Below are positions 46,957 to 55,268 of a stretch of 64,000 bases of DNA, one piece after another. The DNA is from Commensalibacter melissae. GTDB taxonomy: Bacteria; Pseudomonadota; Alphaproteobacteria; Acetobacterales; Acetobacteraceae. The translations under genes were made by a program, and so were the position numbers. Location of the stretch: contig NZ_CP033087.1 of the NCBI RefSeq assembly GCF_003691365.1, positions 944,501-1,008,500 of the forward strand. Reading direction: 5' to 3'. The notes under the pieces are model-generated. The model ran no database searches. It had not been told where the DNA came from and worked only from the letters and a program-made list of their open reading frames with translations. Each line of letters opens with the position of its first letter. Position 1 is the stretch's first letter.

Positions 46957-47199
46957 ATGATCCATACCGGTATCATTGGCGGTGCGAGTGCGATTACCGG
47001 CATCATGGGTGGCAGTGACAATCTCAATGGCACCAACACAGCCATTGACGCCATCACGGGTGGCCTGACAGGACTGGACCAGAACACACCCAAGATCGAG
47101 AAGGACAAAAAGCCGGCCGGTAAAGCGGGGCCGAAACCCGAAGCCGAACAGGCTGACAGGAACCCGGAGCGGACTGAAAAGAAAGGGGATACAAAATGA
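46957..47199 (+). pseudogene. orphan copy of the TpsA C-terminal tail (truncated)
   Basis: An 80-residue frame repeats the last part of TpsA (MIHTGIIGGASAITG through a Lys/Pro/Glu-rich end). Homology to the parent begins at 46920, but one extra base near 46951 puts the upstream codons out of frame, leaving the internal ATG at 46957. There is no TPS domain or signal peptide, so it cannot be secreted through TpsB alone. It overlaps the second lipoprotein start as ATGA, like the parent. It may be translated only as a coupling leader, or it is debris of the duplication. Confidence 0.7.
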
Positions 47200-48035
47200 G
47201 ACTTTATTCTTTGGCTAGTTTAATGATGCTGTGTTTATCCTTAACCGCCTGTGCCAACAAGTTTTACATTCCTATATGGAATAGGAAGGGAGATGCGAAA
47301 CCCCTTTCCAAAACGGATGATATAATCAGGGTCGTTGTTCCGGATAGAATTAAAAAATATGTTGCCAAGGCAAGAAGTAATGATCCCGATTGGTTAGCTA
47401 AAGGTTCAAAACTTGCATTTTACATTGGTATGGCTAAAATTTATTCAGAAAAAAGATTGCAGGCTTTAGGTTATCAATTAACTGATACAGGATTAGATGG
47501 TGGAGATAGTGGACAACCAAAAAAAATAGACTGGATTGATAGCCAGGGTAATGAAAGACAGGCCATGACGCATGGCGGAAAGCCAACCGTATTTGCATTG
47601 GTTGATTCTAGATTAGTTAATACCTATACACAAAGGTTTATATCCAACGAACCATATTCAAGCGATCCAAGTACAGGTGCGACCACCATGTGGACAAGTC
47701 ATGTCGATGAGGTCGCCATGAATAGAATAGTTTATGGTATTAAACTGGTAAGACCCATTGGTAAAGACAACCCCCTTTATCAATGCAACAATTCCTCATT
47801 AAGTATCAATTTTTGTACTTTTCCAGATCGCTTTTGGAAGGATATTTCTAATTATAAAACAATCTTTTATGGTGTAGGTACGATGACAACAAATGCACGA
47901 GATCCTGATTATATAGAAAATCATTTGGTATCATCGGTATTGTATCAATATCCCAATTTGCTGGGTAAAAAACGTGTAATTCAAATCAGCCAGCCTTTCT
48001 TCGAGGTTACCAAAGTCACTGATATTCCTAAATAA
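47196..48035 (+). CDS. TpsA-coupled lipoprotein, paralog 2
   Basis: A 279-residue paralog of the lipoprotein at 46049, the same length and largely identical in the first 80 and the last 100 residues, with the same LTAC lipobox. The cysteine pair is kept (CNNSSLSINFC). The clearest divergence is in the middle (KIYSEKRLQALGYQ, LDGGDSGQPKKIDW) and near residue 220 (DRFWKDISNYKT). This pattern suggests selection on part of the surface after duplication. It starts in an ATGA overlap with the orphan tail. The frame downstream of its TAA is open into the next module's ATG at 48102. Confidence 0.83.
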   Translation: MRLYSLASLMMLCLSLTACANKFYIPIWNRKGDAKPLSKTDDIIRVVVPDRIKKYVAKARSNDPDWLAKGSKLAFYIGMAKIYSEKRLQALGYQLTDTGLDGGDSGQPKKIDWIDSQGNERQAMTHGGKPTVFALVDSRLVNTYTQRFISNEPYSSDPSTGATTMWTSHVDEVAMNRIVYGIKLVRPIGKDNPLYQCNNSSLSINFCTFPDRFWKDISNYKTIFYGVGTMTTNARDPDYIENHLVSSVLYQYPNLLGKKRVIQISQPFFEVTKVTDIPK

Positions 48036-48101
48036 TTTTATAGCATTCTTCTTTCTTATGGATACGATGACACGACGGATATAGACAAGATAGCCAGCGG
48101 C

Positions 48102-51100
48102 ATGATCCATACCGGTATCATTGGCGGGGCGAGTGCGATTACCGGCATCATGGGTGGCAGTGACAATCTCAATGGCACCAATACAGCCATTGACGCCGTC
48201 ACGGACAAGGGCCTCACCGATGTTAGGGGACATAAATCAGGTGCATTCAATTCAAGTTCGTTCGAGGATAAGAGAAATTATTCTGAAGCAATCAGCAGTA
48301 ATGTCATTGCCAATGGAAATATTAGCATGGGTGCAACCCATGATATTAACACTGCTGGTTCGGTCATTTTATCAGGAGAAAACACAACTCTTGCTGCAGG
48401 TCATGATGTAAATCTTGGAACTGTTACCAATACCGTATCTTCTTATGCCGAACATAAAAGTTCTGGGTTATTGCAAAAGGAAAATCTTAAGGATATTCCT
48501 CAACAAAGTGAAGAAATAGGAACTCTTGTTGGGGCAGGAAAAAACATCAGTATTTCTGCAGGTCATGATCTGAATGTAGCTGGTACAGTTACAGGCAAGG
48601 AAGACGTTAATCTTGTTGCCGGTAATAATATAGCCACCATCGCACTTAAGGATACAACAAGCAATTATCATCATGAAAGCAAGTCTGGATTGGGGGCAAG
48701 TTTCAACGGGGGTATGGCATCAATTGGCTATCACTCAATGAAGCAGACAGATACCAGCAAAACAGTTCATTGGACACCAAGTAAAATCAGTGCTGGTCAT
48801 GATTTGAATCTTGTATCTGGGGGATCATCAACCTTTACGGGAACTGATTTAAGTGCTGGCAATGATCTTAACATCAGTGGATCGTCAGTAAATTTCAATA
48901 CAGTGAACAATACAGTAGAAGAAACGCATAAAAGATCATCGGTATTTGCGGGCTTAAGTGTAGGATTGTCCGGGGATTCGGCGGCTGGCCAAGCGGCTCG
49001 TTCAGGACAGTCAGCCTCTGACATGCACGGCAAGGGTAGTGCGGCTGGCAGAACCCTGAATGCGATGCAGGGCGGATATGTAGCTGGCAATGCCCTTGCA
49101 ACGAATGGAAACAACACTGGAGGAGGTTTGATTTCTGGAACTGCAGCACTTGGATTTAATGTTGGCAAATCATACAGCGAATATTCACAAAGCAATGTGG
49201 TTGGATCCTCAGCTGTTGCCGGTAATGAACTCAATGTTGTGGCTCGTGGGGATAACAGGGCGGATGTTCATAATGGTGATTTAACTGCAACGGCAGCCCA
49301 TCTTGCCGGTAATAACGTATCCCTGACTGGCAATGATGTAATATTGCAATCTGGCTGGGACACGACGCATGAATATAGCAAAAGTCACAGTTATGGAGGA
49401 GAGGCTGGTATAGAGATAGGTAGTGCAGGATTATCACTTGGTGCCAATGGTCAGGGATCCTCCCAACATGCCCGGGGGAATAGCTTGACATCAGTGAACA
49501 CCACGGTTACAGCCTCCAATGATGTAAAAATCAATGCTTCTGGCAAAACGACGATCAACGGTGCGACGGTATCTGGCGATCATGTCGGTGTCAATACAGG
49601 CAATCTTGATATTGTAACCCCTCAGGACATCTCTCATTATAAGAGCAACTCGAGCCAGGCCGGGGCCAGCATCAAAATACCACTTGGTGCGGGATCAGCT
49701 GCTGGAGGTGTCAGCTATGGCAATCAAAAGATCAGGGATAATTATCAAAGCACAGGCAAACAGCTTTCTGGCATTTACGCTGGCAAAGAAGGGGTGGATA
49801 TCCATGTTGGGGATACAACGCATCTAAAGGCGGGTGTAATCAGCAGCACGGCAGCTCAGTCCAAAAACCATTTTGATACAGGAAGACTGGTTGCTGAAAG
49901 TGAAAGCAATCAATCCAGATGGAAAGCGACAGCTACAGGAGGCGGATTAAACCTTGGAGGTGCAGGACTTGGAGGCAGCTTGGGTCCCCTTGGCTATATT
50001 GGCAGCAATATTGCCGCAAATTCTGGTCTGATTAGCGGAACGCAGAGAAAACATGCTGAACAAAGCATCAGTCAGTCAGCCATATCAGATAACATAACGG
50101 TACATGCCGGTAGTGTGACCGGCCAGTATGCCACCAGCGTGGATGAGGCAAATGGTCATATAAAGAATCGGTTTGATGCGAACAGGCTTGCCAATGAATT
50201 GCAAAACAGCCAGACGGGAATGCAGCTTGTTGGTGAGGTGATGGGACAGGTATCTGACAGGCTGGACAATAGCGGTGTATGGGGTTTTGACGAGACGAAT
50301 GCAAAAAATAATATCGGACGTATTCTAATTGAATCCGGAGGAAGTGCCGCCATTGCCGCTGTCACTGGTGGAAACGCAGGAGCGGCCGTTGCAAGTACAG
50401 TTGCCGGTAAGGTGGCCGGAAATATTGTTGGCAATAAACTTGGGGAATATCTGGGCTATCATTATGGTGACAATGCTGTAACAGAAACAATAGGCAATTT
50501 GTTGACCAATGCAGCATCTACGGGAGCGGGAGCGGCAGCAGGCGGTGCAGTTGGAGGTGCCACGGAAGCATTAAACGGGGCATCTATTGCATCCTTAATA
50601 AATGAATATAATGATACAGCATGGGGAGTGGTCAAAAAAGCTATACAAAAAGGAGGATATGAAAAACTGGTTCAGACAATGGAGGAAAAGGAAATTGCCG
50701 ACCATGCGGCAGATGGGTATGTGCATGGTTTTCCAGAAAAAAGCAGGGGATATTATGATGCAAATGGAAAAATCAATAAGGATGCTTTACCACCTGACGA
50801 ATATCATGTTCCCACGGATGAGGAGTTGAGAAAGATGGGAATAGATGGTCAGGATGGTTTGAGCAAAATGTTGTATCATCCCAAAAATCCGGAAACTGGA
50901 AAATCAACAAATTTAGAATCAGTTATGTATCTGCCTAATGATCCTGATAATCCGTTGACTCCGCCTATGATAATCTTTAAAGGTACAACAAATATGTGGG
51001 AAGGAATTGAGGATTTTACACAAGGATTGGGACTTGGTTCGCCAGAATATAGTGCGGCTCAAAATATAGGTAAAGAATTCAATCAAATATACCAGAATAT

Positions 51101-51614
51101 AGGTGGTAGATCACCGATACTTGCTGGAAATTCACTTGGTGGAGGATTGGCAAATGCGGCTGGTGAAGCGTCAGGATTAAGTTCAGTGACATCGAATGCT
51201 GCAGGATTAAATGATATTACAGTAAATGATCCGTTATTTCATACATCATACAATACCTATATTAAGGGAGAGTTTTTACATTTATTTCAAGATGGATCAA
51301 ATTATATTATAAATAATGGGATAAATAGTGTTTCAGCACCAATACAAGCGGCAAATATCATTTCAGAACTTCTTACAAACACTAAAGCAATCGATACTAC
51401 AGTTAATATTCCTCCTCATTCACCGATCAATGATCCCATAACAGGAACTAAAACAGAATATATTTCAGCTGTGCCAGAAGATCAGGGTATCTTGTATCCC
51501 TATAATATCTTGAATTCTGGTGGATTGCATTTTGCCACAGTTGTTCATAGGGCAACCAACCATGAATATTATAAGACCAAAGATCAATTGTCTCATGATG
51601 TTAATCACAAGTAA
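48102..51614 (+). CDS. orphan TpsA C-terminal module with a class-3-lipase-like effector domain
   Basis: A 1170-residue chimera with no signal peptide or TPS domain. Residues 1-32 copy the TpsA tail (MIHTGIIGGASAITG). At about 48193 it switches into the 76-bp junction and then into FHA-2 type repeats different from those of the main gene. A Gly/Ala-rich pre-effector zone lies near residues 745-830. The C-terminal 230 residues look like an alpha/beta hydrolase of the class 3 lipase / Mbeg1 type: MIIFKGTTNMWEGIEDFTQG, then GNSLGG with nucleophile Ser1011, plus Asp and His candidates (VNDPLFH, LHFATVVH). It probably stores a phospholipase toxin module that becomes secretable after recombination into TpsA. 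Weakly translated from its own ATG, if at all. Confidence 0.78.
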   Translation: MIHTGIIGGASAITGIMGGSDNLNGTNTAIDAVTDKGLTDVRGHKSGAFNSSSFEDKRNYSEAISSNVIANGNISMGATHDINTAGSVILSGENTTLAAGHDVNLGTVTNTVSSYAEHKSSGLLQKENLKDIPQQSEEIGTLVGAGKNISISAGHDLNVAGTVTGKEDVNLVAGNNIATIALKDTTSNYHHESKSGLGASFNGGMASIGYHSMKQTDTSKTVHWTPSKISAGHDLNLVSGGSSTFTGTDLSAGNDLNISGSSVNFNTVNNTVEETHKRSSVFAGLSVGLSGDSAAGQAARSGQSASDMHGKGSAAGRTLNAMQGGYVAGNALATNGNNTGGGLISGTAALGFNVGKSYSEYSQSNVVGSSAVAGNELNVVARGDNRADVHNGDLTATAAHLAGNNVSLTGNDVILQSGWDTTHEYSKSHSYGGEAGIEIGSAGLSLGANGQGSSQHARGNSLTSVNTTVTASNDVKINASGKTTINGATVSGDHVGVNTGNLDIVTPQDISHYKSNSSQAGASIKIPLGAGSAAGGVSYGNQKIRDNYQSTGKQLSGIYAGKEGVDIHVGDTTHLKAGVISSTAAQSKNHFDTGRLVAESESNQSRWKATATGGGLNLGGAGLGGSLGPLGYIGSNIAANSGLISGTQRKHAEQSISQSAISDNITVHAGSVTGQYATSVDEANGHIKNRFDANRLANELQNSQTGMQLVGEVMGQVSDRLDNSGVWGFDETNAKNNIGRILIESGGSAAIAAVTGGNAGAAVASTVAGKVAGNIVGNKLGEYLGYHYGDNAVTETIGNLLTNAASTGAGAAAGGAVGGATEALNGASIASLINEYNDTAWGVVKKAIQKGGYEKLVQTMEEKEIADHAADGYVHGFPEKSRGYYDANGKINKDALPPDEYHVPTDEELRKMGIDGQDGLSKMLYHPKNPETGKSTNLESVMYLPNDPDNPLTPPMIIFKGTTNMWEGIEDFTQGLGLGSPEYSAAQNIGKEFNQIYQNIGGRSPILAGNSLGGGLANAAGEASGLSSVTSNAAGLNDITVNDPLFHTSYNTYIKGEFLHLFQDGSNYIINNGINSVSAPIQAANIISELLTNTKAIDTTVNIPPHSPINDPITGTKTEYISAVPEDQGILYPYNILNSGGLHFATVVHRATNHEYYKTKDQLSHDVNHK
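48193..48268 (+). repeat. 76-bp shared junction sequence, copy in the lipase module
   Basis: Differs from the main-gene copy at 43282-43357 at two positions. The switch from tail sequence lies within ACGCCGTCACGG (48193-48204). The tail itself carries an 11-of-12 match to that string, so short-homology recombination is a plausible origin. Confidence 0.82.
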
Positions 51615-51616
51615 GG

Positions 51617-51835
51617 GTGAAATGTAATACTATTATGCAAAAAATTGAAAAATTCCAATTAATAAACTATTTAATATTAAGTAAAATTATTATAAATTTT
51701 TTTATTTTATATCTTTTATTAAGATGTAATAATCCATTTTTTTTTAAATCAGAATATATTATTAATATTTTATATATAAGATTATTAATAATAATATATA
51801 TCATTCTAAGTCTAATATTTAATATTTTTTATTAA
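51617..51835 (+). pseudogene. AT-rich membrane protein, candidate immunity gene, probably frameshifted (unit A)
   Basis: The frame gives 72 residues from a GTG two bases after the effector stop, or 66 from the ATG at 51635, with two strongly hydrophobic segments. The second segment (YIINILYIRLLIIIYIILSL) resembles LIININYIRIYIIVFIELSL in the protein at 52139. Dropping one T from the T6 run at 51825-51830 restores a frame whose continuation (PYILLELYTVIYLIIFF) matches PFILLDIYALLLLLIFF in that same protein. So this is likely a one-base frameshifted copy of it. Its place directly behind the lipase-like domain suggests immunity, which is inference. Confidence 0.55.
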
Positions 51836-51975
51836 AAAAAATTATTTAAACTATAAACCATATATTTTATTAGAATTATATACAGTAATATATTTAATTA
51901 TTTTTTTTATAATTAAAATATATTTAATTTTTTATATATTCAATAATATTTCCATTTTCATTAATATCGTTACTT

Positions 51976-52134
51976 ATGTGGGCATCAGACGTTTATCATC
52001 ATTCCATTTTTATTGTTTTAGGATTAGCAATATCATTATTGATTATGTGGATATATACAATTATTATAGTTCCAATTTGTATTTATAAAATTATAAAAAT
52101 ATTTATAAATGAAAATATATTAAATAAAAAATAA
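51976..52134 (+). CDS. small hydrophobic protein (unit B), 52 residues
   Basis: A short frame starting MWASDVYHHS, with one long hydrophobic stretch (IFIVLGLAISLLIMWIYTII) and a basic end. A decayed relative lies at 52475-52585 (MCIYTYVIIPICIRKF against MWIYTIIIVPICIYKI), which supports a real gene rather than chance. It partly overlaps the restored reading frame of unit A. Function is unknown; the context suggests an immunity or membrane accessory role. Confidence 0.4.
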   Translation: MWASDVYHHSIFIVLGLAISLLIMWIYTIIIVPICIYKIIKIFINENILNKK

Positions 52135-52138
52135 TATT

Positions 52139-52468
52139 ATGTTAATATTCTCTAAAAAAAATATCAATAAAAAACTTGTTATAAAATTATTTGTAAATAT
52201 AATAACTTTATTAAGTTTAATATTAATTAATGTGATATCGATAATTAATGAGAATAATCTCATAATTAATATTAATTATATAAGAATTTATATAATAGTA
52301 TTTATTGAGTTAAGTTTATTGCTTGATTTTTATATATCAAGAAATTTTAATAATTGTTTACCTTTTATATTACTTGATATTTATGCATTATTATTATTAT
52401 TAATTTTTTTCTTTGTAAAAGATGTATTTTTTGTCTTTTATTTATTATTTTTTTTCCATTTACAATAA
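52139..52468 (+). CDS. AT-rich polytopic membrane protein, candidate immunity protein (unit A')
   Basis: A 109-residue protein, almost entirely hydrophobic, with three or four predicted membrane segments after a lysine-rich start (MLIFSKKNINKKLV). It is the intact relative of the frameshifted protein at 51617. Base composition here is far more AT-rich than the surrounding genes, and codon use is dominated by ATT, TTA and AAT, as is common for toxin-immunity genes acquired by transfer. The two copies lie about 500 bases apart. No family is recognised. Confidence 0.5.
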   Translation: MLIFSKKNINKKLVIKLFVNIITLLSLILINVISIINENNLIININYIRIYIIVFIELSLLLDFYISRNFNNCLPFILLDIYALLLLLIFFFVKDVFFVFYLLFFFHLQ

Positions 52469-52474
52469 TATTAA

Positions 52475-52585
52475 TTTTTTTTTCTCACACATTCAATATT
52501 ATTTCAATTCTATTTATATTTATTATTAATATTTATGTGTATATATACATATGTAATTATTCCGATTTGTATTCGCAAATTTTAA
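52475..52585 (+). pseudogene. decayed copy of small membrane protein B
   Basis: The open frame from 52475 to TAA 52585 has no start until an ATG at 52535. Its translation HSILFQFYLYLLLIFMCIYT, followed by VIIPICIRKF, aligns with the 52-residue protein at 51976. It shows that the two-gene unit was duplicated and the second B copy lost its start. From here to 52678 only AT-rich spacer is seen. Confidence 0.4.
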
Positions 52586-52678
52586 AACTCTATAAAAATA
52601 ATTAATTGTTTAATTAAAATTCTTTTAATTAAAAAAAAGTAGTTTAATAGCTAGACGGGAATTCAAATTGTTAATGAA

Positions 52679-53671
52679 ATGATAGAACAGGCCTCACTTG
52701 CGAAGGATATTGTCTGGTATGTTCCCGCGCTGGTTGATGGCAGACAGGTGCTGGTTCCCCAGCTGTATCTTTCTCCAAAAACCGCGGTGATATCTGGTGC
52801 TGCCATAGTGGGCAAGGATGTCGGCATCCAGGCCGGCTCCATTCTCAATTCCGGCCTGATGGAGGGGACACACTCGATCGCGCTCACCAGCACACATGGC
52901 AACATCATCAATGATGGCGGAACCATAAGGGGCGGGGACATGTCCCTTAATGCCCAGAACGGCTCGATCATCAACCGCGACACGATCAACAACTATCTTG
53001 TTGAGGGGGGAACATCCTCCTATCTTGGTTCACAGGGAAAGATCCTTGCCTCTGGAACCATGGGGATCAAGGCGAGTGACAGCATCATCAGCCGTGGTGG
53101 AAGCATCCAGTCCGGATCCGATATGGCGATGCAGGCCGGTTCGATCGATATCGGTGCCGCACAGCTGAATGCCGCCGCCTCCAGCGCCAGTTACGGAAAG
53201 CATGAAATGCTGGCCTTTAACGGTAACCAGACCAAGAACTATGGAACCATGGTCAGTGCCGGTAGAAACGCCATCCTGCAATCCACAAGGGGTGACCTGA
53301 ACCTTGCGGGCAGCACCCTGAATGTCGGGGGTGATGCAGCCCTGTCATCCGCGGGCAATATCGGCCTGAACGCCGTCACGGACAAGGGCCTCACCGATGT
53401 TAGGGGACATAAATCAGGTGCCTTCAATTCAAGTTCGTTCGAGGATAAGCATGCTTATTCAAAAGAAATGGGATCAAATATTTTTTCAGGTGGTGAGACA
53501 AATTTATTTGCAAACAAAGATGTGAATATTGCAGGAATTATTGAATCAACTCGGGATATCAATATTGATGCAGGGAATAACATTACTGAAAATGCATTAA
53601 AATCCACAATAGATGATTATACTTATCATCATGTCAACAAGACTGGTTTCTTTAGCAATCCGAGGGAATGA
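52679..53671 (+). pseudogene. orphan TpsA module 3, first segment (broken gene)
   Basis: A 330-residue frame without signal peptide. Bases 52686-53445 copy 42598-43357 of the main TpsA gene with roughly ten scattered substitutions. After the 76-bp junction the sequence diverges (HAYSKEMGSNIFSGG) into its own FHA-2 repeats. It ends prematurely at TGA 53669-53671 after GFFSNPRE. The next frame continues with SVQVGNKKITD, which aligns to LSVQIGQKNVTD of the parent. Restoring one G in the GGG run at 53664-53666 would join them without a gap. So this is the first part of a single interrupted gene. Confidence 0.75.
53370..53445 (+). repeat. 76-bp shared junction sequence, copy in module 3
   Basis: Differs from the main-gene copy at 43282-43357 by one base (T to C at 53440). 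Here it is also the right end of a 760-bp homologous block, so it marks both a shared segment and the divergence point. Confidence 0.82.
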
Positions 53672-54990
53672 GTGTACAAGTAGGTAATAAAAAAATTACT
53701 GATCAAAACCGTAATTCCTCAACTCTCTGGCAAGGATCAATGATAAATTCAACTGAGGGTAGTGTTAACGCAAATGCTGCAAAAGACATCAATGTTAATG
53801 GGTCAATGATATATGCAAACAAAGATATCAATATGTCTGGAGATACAGTGAACTTTAATACTGTTCAGAATATTGTAAAAGGGGATCAAAAACACAAGGA
53901 CAGCTTTACAGGGCTAACAGCAGGGGTTGACACAAAATCCGTAGCTGGAGGTATGGCGGGTTTGGGACTGGCTGCAGCCAATTCTACCAGTAAGACAACA
54001 ATATTAACTGATGGTATCAAAGCGGGTTATGCCGGTATACATACCGGTTTGGGTAAAGCAGGGATCAAAGATCAAGCCATTAAAGGCAATATGACTCCCC
54101 AAGAAATAGACAAAATTAATAAAGCGAATAAAAATAACAGTTCAGCTGCAAATTATAATTTGGTTGGCAACAGTCTTGATAACCATTCGATTTGGAGCGG
54201 ACTTAATGTCAATGGAACCGAAACGCTCAAGAGCCAGTATACGGTTGCCGGTGTAGCCACTGACGAGAAAGAAAACAATCTATTGCCCGGCAATGTTTTG
54301 AACAAGGTTGTTGGTCCCGGCTTTACGGGTAATATTACCACACATAATGAGCATTCTAAGACGGAAGCGGCCATAGGGGAGAATATAACCATCAATGCGG
54401 GATCAATTTCTGGCACTATCTCTCGTGATCCAGATGCAGCCAATGGTTATCTTGCTGATCGGTTTGATGCAAATAAAATTGACAGCAATTTCAAGAAACA
54501 GAATGAAATTACGCAGACGATCAACACCATATCGGATGCTATTATCAACACGGTATACAATGACAAGAAACCCAACCAGGACAATCATGCGCAGTCAGGG
54601 AACGCCCTTAAGCCCAATGGCGGCAAGGGCACGAATGTAACGGCCACCCCATCTGGTGAAATCAGTGACAGGGACATAATGAAGATGGGGGCTTCTGGAA
54701 TTGCCTCTATTACAGGGGCTGCGCTTGGGGGCGGGGATGTTGGCGCAACGGTTGCGGGTGTTGCCGCGACTGATGCTGTCAATACAGAGCTGCCAAATAT
54801 CGGTCAGGTAATTGCTGACAAAAAGCTCCTCCAATGGAAAATCCTCTCAAACCTAATAATAATGGTGTTTCAACAAAAGAAAACAAGAAAGGCTTCAATT
54901 ACCAAGAAAATCTTCAAAAAACTAAATCTAAAGGACAAAAAGGTAATGTTTCGCAAAAAAATCCGACATATGATGAGACGAATGATTTAA
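53668..54990 (+). pseudogene. orphan TpsA module 3, second segment (FHA-2 type)
   Basis: This frame overlaps the preceding stop as ATGA. It carries FHA-2 repeats related to, but distinct from, those of the parent (FNTVQNIVKGDQKHKDSF is shared), an NHSIWSGLNV block and a Gly/Ala-rich hydrophobic zone (ASITGAALGGGDVGATVAG). After VIADKK at about 54820 the translation becomes lysine-rich nonsense, while another frame takes over with APPMENPLKPNNNG. Adding one A to the A5 run near 54822-54826 restores continuity. The last 55 residues of this frame are therefore out-of-frame sequence. Reinitiation at the ATGA could give a partial product. Confidence 0.72.
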
Positions 54991-55268
54991 ACAGGCTGAT
55001 TGCGGGCATGACGCAGAACGTGATAGTTGGGGGATCAGGAGCACTGGCGGGTATTGCGACCTCTGGCGACAACATGTCCCTTGACGCGACAGCGGGTGGC
55101 CTGACGGCATTGAAACAGAATGCACCAAATATAAGCAATCCGGACCTCAAACATGCGAGAAAGCCCCGTGATCAGGATGGCAGGTCCAGAAATCCGCTAA
55201 AACCCATGACCAGTTCACAGGGACAGAAAGCCTCTTCACAAAAAGGAAACCAGAATGACAAAATCTAA
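54834..55268 (+). pseudogene. orphan TpsA module 3, C-terminal tail segment
   Basis: A 144-residue frame that supplies the tail of module 3. YDETNDLNRLIAGMTQNVIVGG corresponds to the parental YDDTTDINKIASGMIHTGIIGG, followed by a similar hydrophobic segment and a Lys/Gln/Ser-rich end. This shows that the hydrophobic tail plus hydrophilic end is a conserved terminal element and not specific to one copy. It overlaps the third lipoprotein start by 14 bases, keeping the tail-lipoprotein coupling seen in the other two cases. Confidence 0.7.

Larger units (their letters stand above)
45762..48205 (+). repeat. tandem duplication of the TpsA tail plus lipoprotein unit (about 1.15 kb)
   Basis: The unit starts at 45762, 46920 and 48066, each time with a GAyGACACGACGGA-type sequence. 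The first two copies carry the tail segment plus a full lipoprotein gene (lipoprotein starts are 1147 bases apart). The third runs only through the tail before joining the 76-bp junction near 48193. The tail in copy 2 lacks 12 bases found in copy 1. Confidence 0.85.

Noticed and set aside
53660-53675. Programmed frameshift joining the module 3 segments
   Set aside because: No slippery heptamer with a downstream structure is evident, a second break occurs at 54822, and the module lacks a secretion signal, so degeneration or sequencing error is simpler.
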